From NCBI GenBank assembly GCA_005406025.1, contig BGZK01000289.1, positions 434,001-498,000 on the forward strand: a stretch of 64,000 nt of DNA. The letters run 5' to 3'. Under the pieces are notes generated by a model that was given only the letters and a program-made list of their open reading frames with translations, was not told the DNA's origin and made no database searches. Numbering within the stretch: position 1 is the stretch's first letter; every line of letters starts with the position of its first letter. Position numbers and translations under genes: made by a program. Origin of the DNA: Eumeta japonica. Its lineage: Eukaryota; Arthropoda; Insecta; Lepidoptera; Psychidae. Positions 60,286-64,000 of this stretch are shown piece after piece.

Positions 60286-60434
60286 TTCTGAAGGAGTGCG
60301 ATGAATTTTGACAGAGAGGTTAGCCGAAACGCAAAGAATATACAATATGAATAAATTTCTACAGCAATGTGAAAAAAGTCATAGCTAAGAATTATTCGCA
60401 AAAAAAGACTTACTGATAATGATTGGATTTTAAA

Positions 60435-60625
60435 GTTATCGAGCCGTAACAGAACCGGAATCGAGATCGCCGCCCGAATCCAAATCGGGATCAATACCGA
60501 TAACGGAAGTTCTATCAGACTTTAAGGCGGCACGCGGAGGCGGCCATCTCTATGAAAGCCGGCGCCATAGTCGACACTGAATTGAGGTCGGATTCCGTAG
60601 CGGCACTGGAATAGGATCGATATAA
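60435..60625 (-). repeat. Hexamer-type repeat, locus D
   Basis: It reads 'gaaccggaatcgagatcgcc', 'ccgaatccaaatcgggatca' and 'gaggtcggattccgtagcgg', the reverse complement of the TTCCGATTC-type 6-bp periodicity seen at loci A, B, C and E. A clear GC header is not visible. It merges into the GC-rich region to its right. Confidence 0.4.
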
Positions 60626-61400
60626 AAGACTTACTACATCGTTTCACGTTCACGCAGACTAAGTCGCGAGCAAAACGTAGCTTGAACATGTCAGAGGGAA
60701 CACAAACAGCGAACGCGTCCAGTTAGCTAGTCCATAAAATTTAATTAAGCGTCGTCATCAGTCACGGCGCGAGGTGGCGCGTCACTGGCCGCCGCAGATA
60801 ACGCGGCCCTCGACTATCCCGGCGCGCCCTTGGCTCTCACCTCAAATATTCTAATGTTGACAGGTCTAAATGAATCGAAGACCCTTGTATTGTGCCCGCC
60901 GCCGCCCCGTAAGGTCACTAACTGATGTAATTTAATCTAATTTGTTAACCTAAGCAGGCTGCCACAAACAAACTCGACCCTTATGTATCTTTAATACGAG
61001 AACAACACATCGTATGTCACATCTCAAGACAAGTGATGTCAAAGATTTTTCTACCCATAAGCCTATCCTTTACTGTGTCTTTGATTATATCTTTATGGTA
61101 CTTGATATCATCTTTTTAGCAATCTTTAACTAAAAATTAAATTTGTAGTTTCAGAAGCACTTCAATGAAAATAATTAATTTTCTTATGAATTCCATATAG
61201 AAAATGTAACATTACTTTCATATTATTTTACATTTTAAAATAGATCAAAATCATTTGGAAAGTTTTGTAATATCATACCAACGAAACAAACTTGGAAATT
61301 TCATATCAGTCAGAATCGTTTATGACGAACTTCCCCTCTGAAATCTTAAAACGTGAAGTTTTGTCAATTTCAATTTTACGATACACGCCGGCCGACGTCA
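60626..61400. other. Non-coding stretch with GC-rich block 60760-60910
   Basis: The block holds 'gcgcgaggtggcgcgtcact', 'aacgcggccctcgactatcc' and 'gcccgccgccgccccgtaag', then 'taatttaatctaatttgtta'. It is a candidate regulatory block. No gene is supported. Confidence 0.4.
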
Positions 61401-61860
61401 ATTAGATCCAGTTTAAAACTTGCGAACAGCGTTTAGGGGCAGTTACAGTTCCGAACTCGCCGTAAGGTCATCAATATTTCAAAGTCACAAAGTATGCTCG
61501 GCCGGAGGTCTTGGCCGACGGTTAATTACTACTTTCATCGCCGACGCCGACGCCGACGTCAACGCCGACGCCGACGCCGACGCCGACGGCCGTGCGCGCG
61601 ACGCGAGCGGCGTCGGTCCCGGCTATTAATCATTCAGTTCTGCGGGTTGTTATCGAATAGAGGCGGCGTGATGAAGTGTCGGTTGGCCTAATTGTGACCA
61701 GCGCCGGCCGCTCATCCATTATGGACCGCCGGCGACGGCCGATCGCGGACCCCAGATAGGGCCGTGCAGCTCTGTTTGTCTGTGCTCCTGCATTGATATC
61801 GGATCTACTGTCGGCTATCTATTGCCGACGTTCGCATTCACCTATCAGATAACGTGACGT
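61401..61860. promoter_or_regulatory. GC-rich block with GCCGAC microsatellite
   Basis: A hexamer run of GCCGAC with one GTCAAC interruption lies at about 61539-61589. GC-rich sequence ('gtgaccagcgccggccgctc', 'ggaccgccggcgacggccga') follows. Two overlapping plus-strand frames of 65-69 codons cross the repeat, giving Asp/Ala or Arg runs, and are not credible genes. The block could be regulatory or a GC-rich untranslated exon. Confidence 0.35.
61539..61589. repeat. (GCCGAC)n simple repeat
   Basis: About eight hexamers in a row with one interruption ('gtcaac'). Hexamer arrays like this change length readily, and this one may vary between individuals. Confidence 0.85.
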
Positions 61861-62501
61861 GAATATCCTATGTGACACAAGATGTCCACATATTATCTAC
61901 GACAAACTATCGTATCTAATGCTATTTCGTGAATATAAATTGATTGGAACAGAAAAATAAAATGGTAATAGATTACTATTTACTTTATTTTATCCATAGA
62001 GATAACACTGCATAAAATTATAACATTTTATAGGAATACATCAATTTGAATAATTTTCATATCTAGTCTACAGATTTGTCAATACTTTATACAAGTATAC
62101 AGCCGATCACTTACCTTCAGAGTGCATACTTTTGATATATATGAATTTTACATTCGTATCTTGTACAAATTTGGCTTAAATGATGTAATGTTGCAAAAAT
62201 TAGCTCAGAAGCTCAACCAGGCAGTTAGACGCCCTGGCTATATTGTGACTAAAAAAGCGTACTATAATTAAATAGTCTAGTGTCAAAAGTGGACTTAAAA
62301 AAAGTATAACCCAACGCTTTTCAATCACCGTCACTTCCTCTTTTTTATGCTATACATTTAAAAAATATATTTTTATCTCACAAATGTATAATCACTTTTC
62401 TATATCTGATAATATTCAACTTCAATATTGCTACATGATACACGTAACTAACATCCTTTTGCCTATTCATCTAAGTTCCTGGTGGATCTTTATTTGCTTG
62501 T
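61861..62501. other. AT-rich non-coding stretch
   Basis: Nothing recognised. Confidence 0.6.
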
Positions 62502-62822
62502 ATGTATCAGCTTATACCAGTTAACAGTACTAAGAGTAACTTGAGGAATAAATATGTATTCATGTATTACATTTTGTTCTACGTAATTGTCTGTATAAGA
62601 TATATTTCTCGTAAATCATCAAAGAAACTGCGGGACAAATCTCAACTCCGATTAATAGATGCTGAGGCTAAAGCACGAAAACACCTTTATCGAAGACCAA
62701 TAATGGTCATAAAAGCTAACAATCTGGCAATCTTAAAACGCCTGCCCAACAAAACGATTAGTGCCCACGTTCATGAAAGAGCTCCACGTCCAACAGCGGA
62801 GTATAGGTTAAAACCATTGTAA
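62502..62822 (+). CDS. Unrecognised 106-codon open frame
   Basis: I do not recognise this protein. Residues 1-35 are hydrophobic (YVFMYYILFYVIVCIRYI) and could form one membrane segment. Residues 36-106 are basic and look coding-like (KKLRDKSQLRLIDAEAKARK, then KANNLAILKRLPNKTISAHV), with balanced codons unlike the AT-rich flanks. The second part may be the real coding piece, an exon or retro-element fragment, with the first part open by chance. No TATA, splice or polyadenylation evidence decides this. There is no neighbouring gene to give context. Confidence 0.25.
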   Translation: MYQLIPVNSTKSNLRNKYVFMYYILFYVIVCIRYISRKSSKKLRDKSQLRLIDAEAKARKHLYRRPIMVIKANNLAILKRLPNKTISAHVHERAPRPTAEYRLKPL

Positions 62823-63599
62823 CTGACGATTAAGTAGTTTCTCTACGCCTTGCCCGTAAAGGAAAGTATATTCTCAAATAAGGTTCACCTTCTCGTTCAT
62901 TAAAATTTGTACGACATCATCTAAACTCTACTTTTTTCTCCGCACCTCCATTTCAATATATAGGAAAAAGTGGGAAAGCGCCGTTGCCGCCGCTGTGTAC
63001 GGAGTAGCTCTCGCAAAACTTTTGCCTCCCTCGGCCCTCCGCCCTCCCGTTGGGGGGCCAAAAGTGTTGCCGACGGGCGAGCTACCTTCATACTTATGCC
63101 TATGTCGGGGAAAAGTTTTCCGTGCTGCGGGTCGGGGCCGGTACTGGGAAGGGGGAAGGGCGCATGCGCGTCACACGGCCCGCAGCGCTGACTCGACAGT
63201 CCTCTCCAGGGCCGAGATGTGGGCAGAAGGGCGTACGCTTTCGACCTCGAGCCCTGTATGGGAATGCGTATGTCGAGTAGCGCCATTTCCGATTTATCAA
63301 AAATCATACTATAATTGATTTTTGAATAATTTTTAAGCTCACAATTCAACTTATCTAATATAACACAGAAAAATTAGTTATGGATGACAAAATCGATTTG
63401 TATTAATATTTTTATAAACTTTCATTTTTTTTGGTCTAAAATACTTTTCTTAGAGTAGCCATTACGTGGATTTACCAATATCTACTAGGCTTATAATTTC
63501 ATAATGGATCTTCCCTCATACTTTGGCATCGCGAACATAAAATTAATTCCTAGATCTTTTACATTGTGTCCATTTTGAACTCAAAGCGATTCTATTTTC
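62823..63599. promoter_or_regulatory. GC-rich candidate regulatory block (core 62980-63270)
   Basis: The core holds 'gcgccgttgccgccgctgtg', 'ggccctccgccctcccgttg' and 'gggtcggggccggtactggg', with a palindromic GCATGCGC (about 63163). Five frames are open at once on the two strands (66-142 codons), which is explained by high GC. The minus-strand 142-codon frame (62921-63349) is the longest but has no known motif. A promoter, enhancer or untranslated exon is possible. Confidence 0.3.
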
Positions 63600-63830
63600 A
63601 CTCATGTTGATCTCAATATGATGTCTAAATACTGGCTTCCAATTCTGATTCGGATCGCAGTCCTAGACCCCACTACTGGTTCCAATCCAGGTACAACTAT
63701 TGCATTAGGTCCCAGCGATTTCTGTCCTGCTATTGATTCTGATCCCGGCCCCGCTTTTAAACTGCCCCTTAACCCGATCCCGCTGCCGGATTTAATTCCA
63801 ATTCTCATTCCGTGTACAGTTATGACCTCA
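63600..63830 (+). repeat. Hexamer-type repeat, locus E
   Basis: The imperfect 6-bp periodicity is clear: 'ttccaattctgattcggatc', 'ctggttccaatccaggtaca', 'attgattctgatcccggccc', 'aacccgatcccgctgccgga', then 'ttccaattctcattccgtgt'. Open frames on both strands (84 and 68 codons; Pro/Ile/Asp-rich or Gly/Ser/Ile-rich) reflect this period. No header was found here. Confidence 0.5.
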
Positions 63831-64000
63831 TTTTTGCTATCGATCGACGAACTTACAACAATACTTTATTAAGATCATTCTCTATTTAATTTTTTAAATC
63901 ACTATTCACCACTTTAGAGGAATGAATTTGTTGATTTGTTGATTATTATAGGTACAAACGTTGACTGTTCTGCATATCGTCCTGCTGATGCCTATTTGAT
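63831..64000. other. AT-rich end of window
   Basis: Nothing recognised. Confidence 0.6.

Noticed and set aside
61420..61691. Frames with Asp/Ala and Arg runs
   Set aside because: They are translations of the GCCGAC hexamer repeat.
62921..63349. 142-codon minus-strand frame, the longest in the window
   Set aside because: Five frames are open in the same GC-rich core, and there is no domain, codon or splice evidence.
1..64000. CRISPR arrays, bacterial operons, ribosome binding sites and riboswitches
   Set aside because: The sequence is animal-like, with no regularly spaced identical repeats with unique spacers and no polycistronic gene layout.

Overview
The window looks like 64 kb of AT-rich, gene-poor nuclear DNA from an insect, most likely a moth or butterfly. 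The assignment rests on repeats rather than on a host gene. Several degenerate repeats have the 'tail' signatures I associate with lepidopteran genomes: a 'ctagctttt-gcccgcgactccgcccgcgt' header, an 'aatattagtaggat' end, a 'caagtgcgagtcgg' tail, an 'agggttccg' tail and a 'gcaagagcatgtcgg' tail. There are also two mori-like mariner remnants and RTE-type LINE remnants. No host protein-coding gene, tRNA or rRNA can be supported. The sequence reads as a gene desert or the inside of one or more very long introns.

Layout. 1-4 kb: diverged minisatellite, a lepidopteran repeat tail, copy 1 of a ~0.52 kb repeat family (called R520 here) and a LINE-like 3' tail. 4-11.6 kb: non-coding, with two GC-rich blocks. 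11.67-12.03 kb: R520 copy 3, a diverged and rearranged relative. 12-17 kb: mostly AT-rich. 16.9-17.2 kb and 22.6-23.0 kb: C-terminal remnants of two different LINE ORF2 types, the second next to a near-perfect 65-nt hairpin. 23-32 kb: GC-rich blocks, two long AT palindromes, a tandem hexamer-type repeat, a LINE-like repeat and a truncated mariner. 32-40 kb: another composite repeat, then non-coding sequence with many GC-rich, possibly regulatory blocks. 40.3-40.8 kb: R520 copy 2, nearly identical to copy 1. 43.8-45.8 kb: a complete but dead DNA transposon-like unit. 46.5-47.7 kb: a full-length dead mariner. 52.6-53.3 kb: irregular minisatellite. 54.7-60.6 kb: several repeat remnants, including an RTE reverse-transcriptase fragment. 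60.6-64 kb: GC-rich blocks, a hexamer microsatellite, one unrecognised 106-codon reading frame and another hexamer-type repeat.

The most interesting unit is 43776-45827. It carries a decayed gene of a protein family that I recall as a repetitive 'uncharacterized protein' in aphid, Hydra and other animal genomes. The protein has an FCYICGEY zinc-finger-like N terminus and conserved LHIKLGLMKQF and EERYQGR blocks. The gene lies between perfect 11-bp terminal inverted repeats (17 bp with one mismatch), with a TAA on each outer side. This suggests the family is the transposase of a CACTG-ended cut-and-paste transposon.

Other leads are the hexamer-plus-header modular repeat found at several loci, the near-identical R520 pair whose homology runs past its internal inverted repeats, several snap-back hairpins, and a possible 64-nt micro-exon at 39533-39596 on the minus strand. 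All family assignments come from reading and recall; no search was run.
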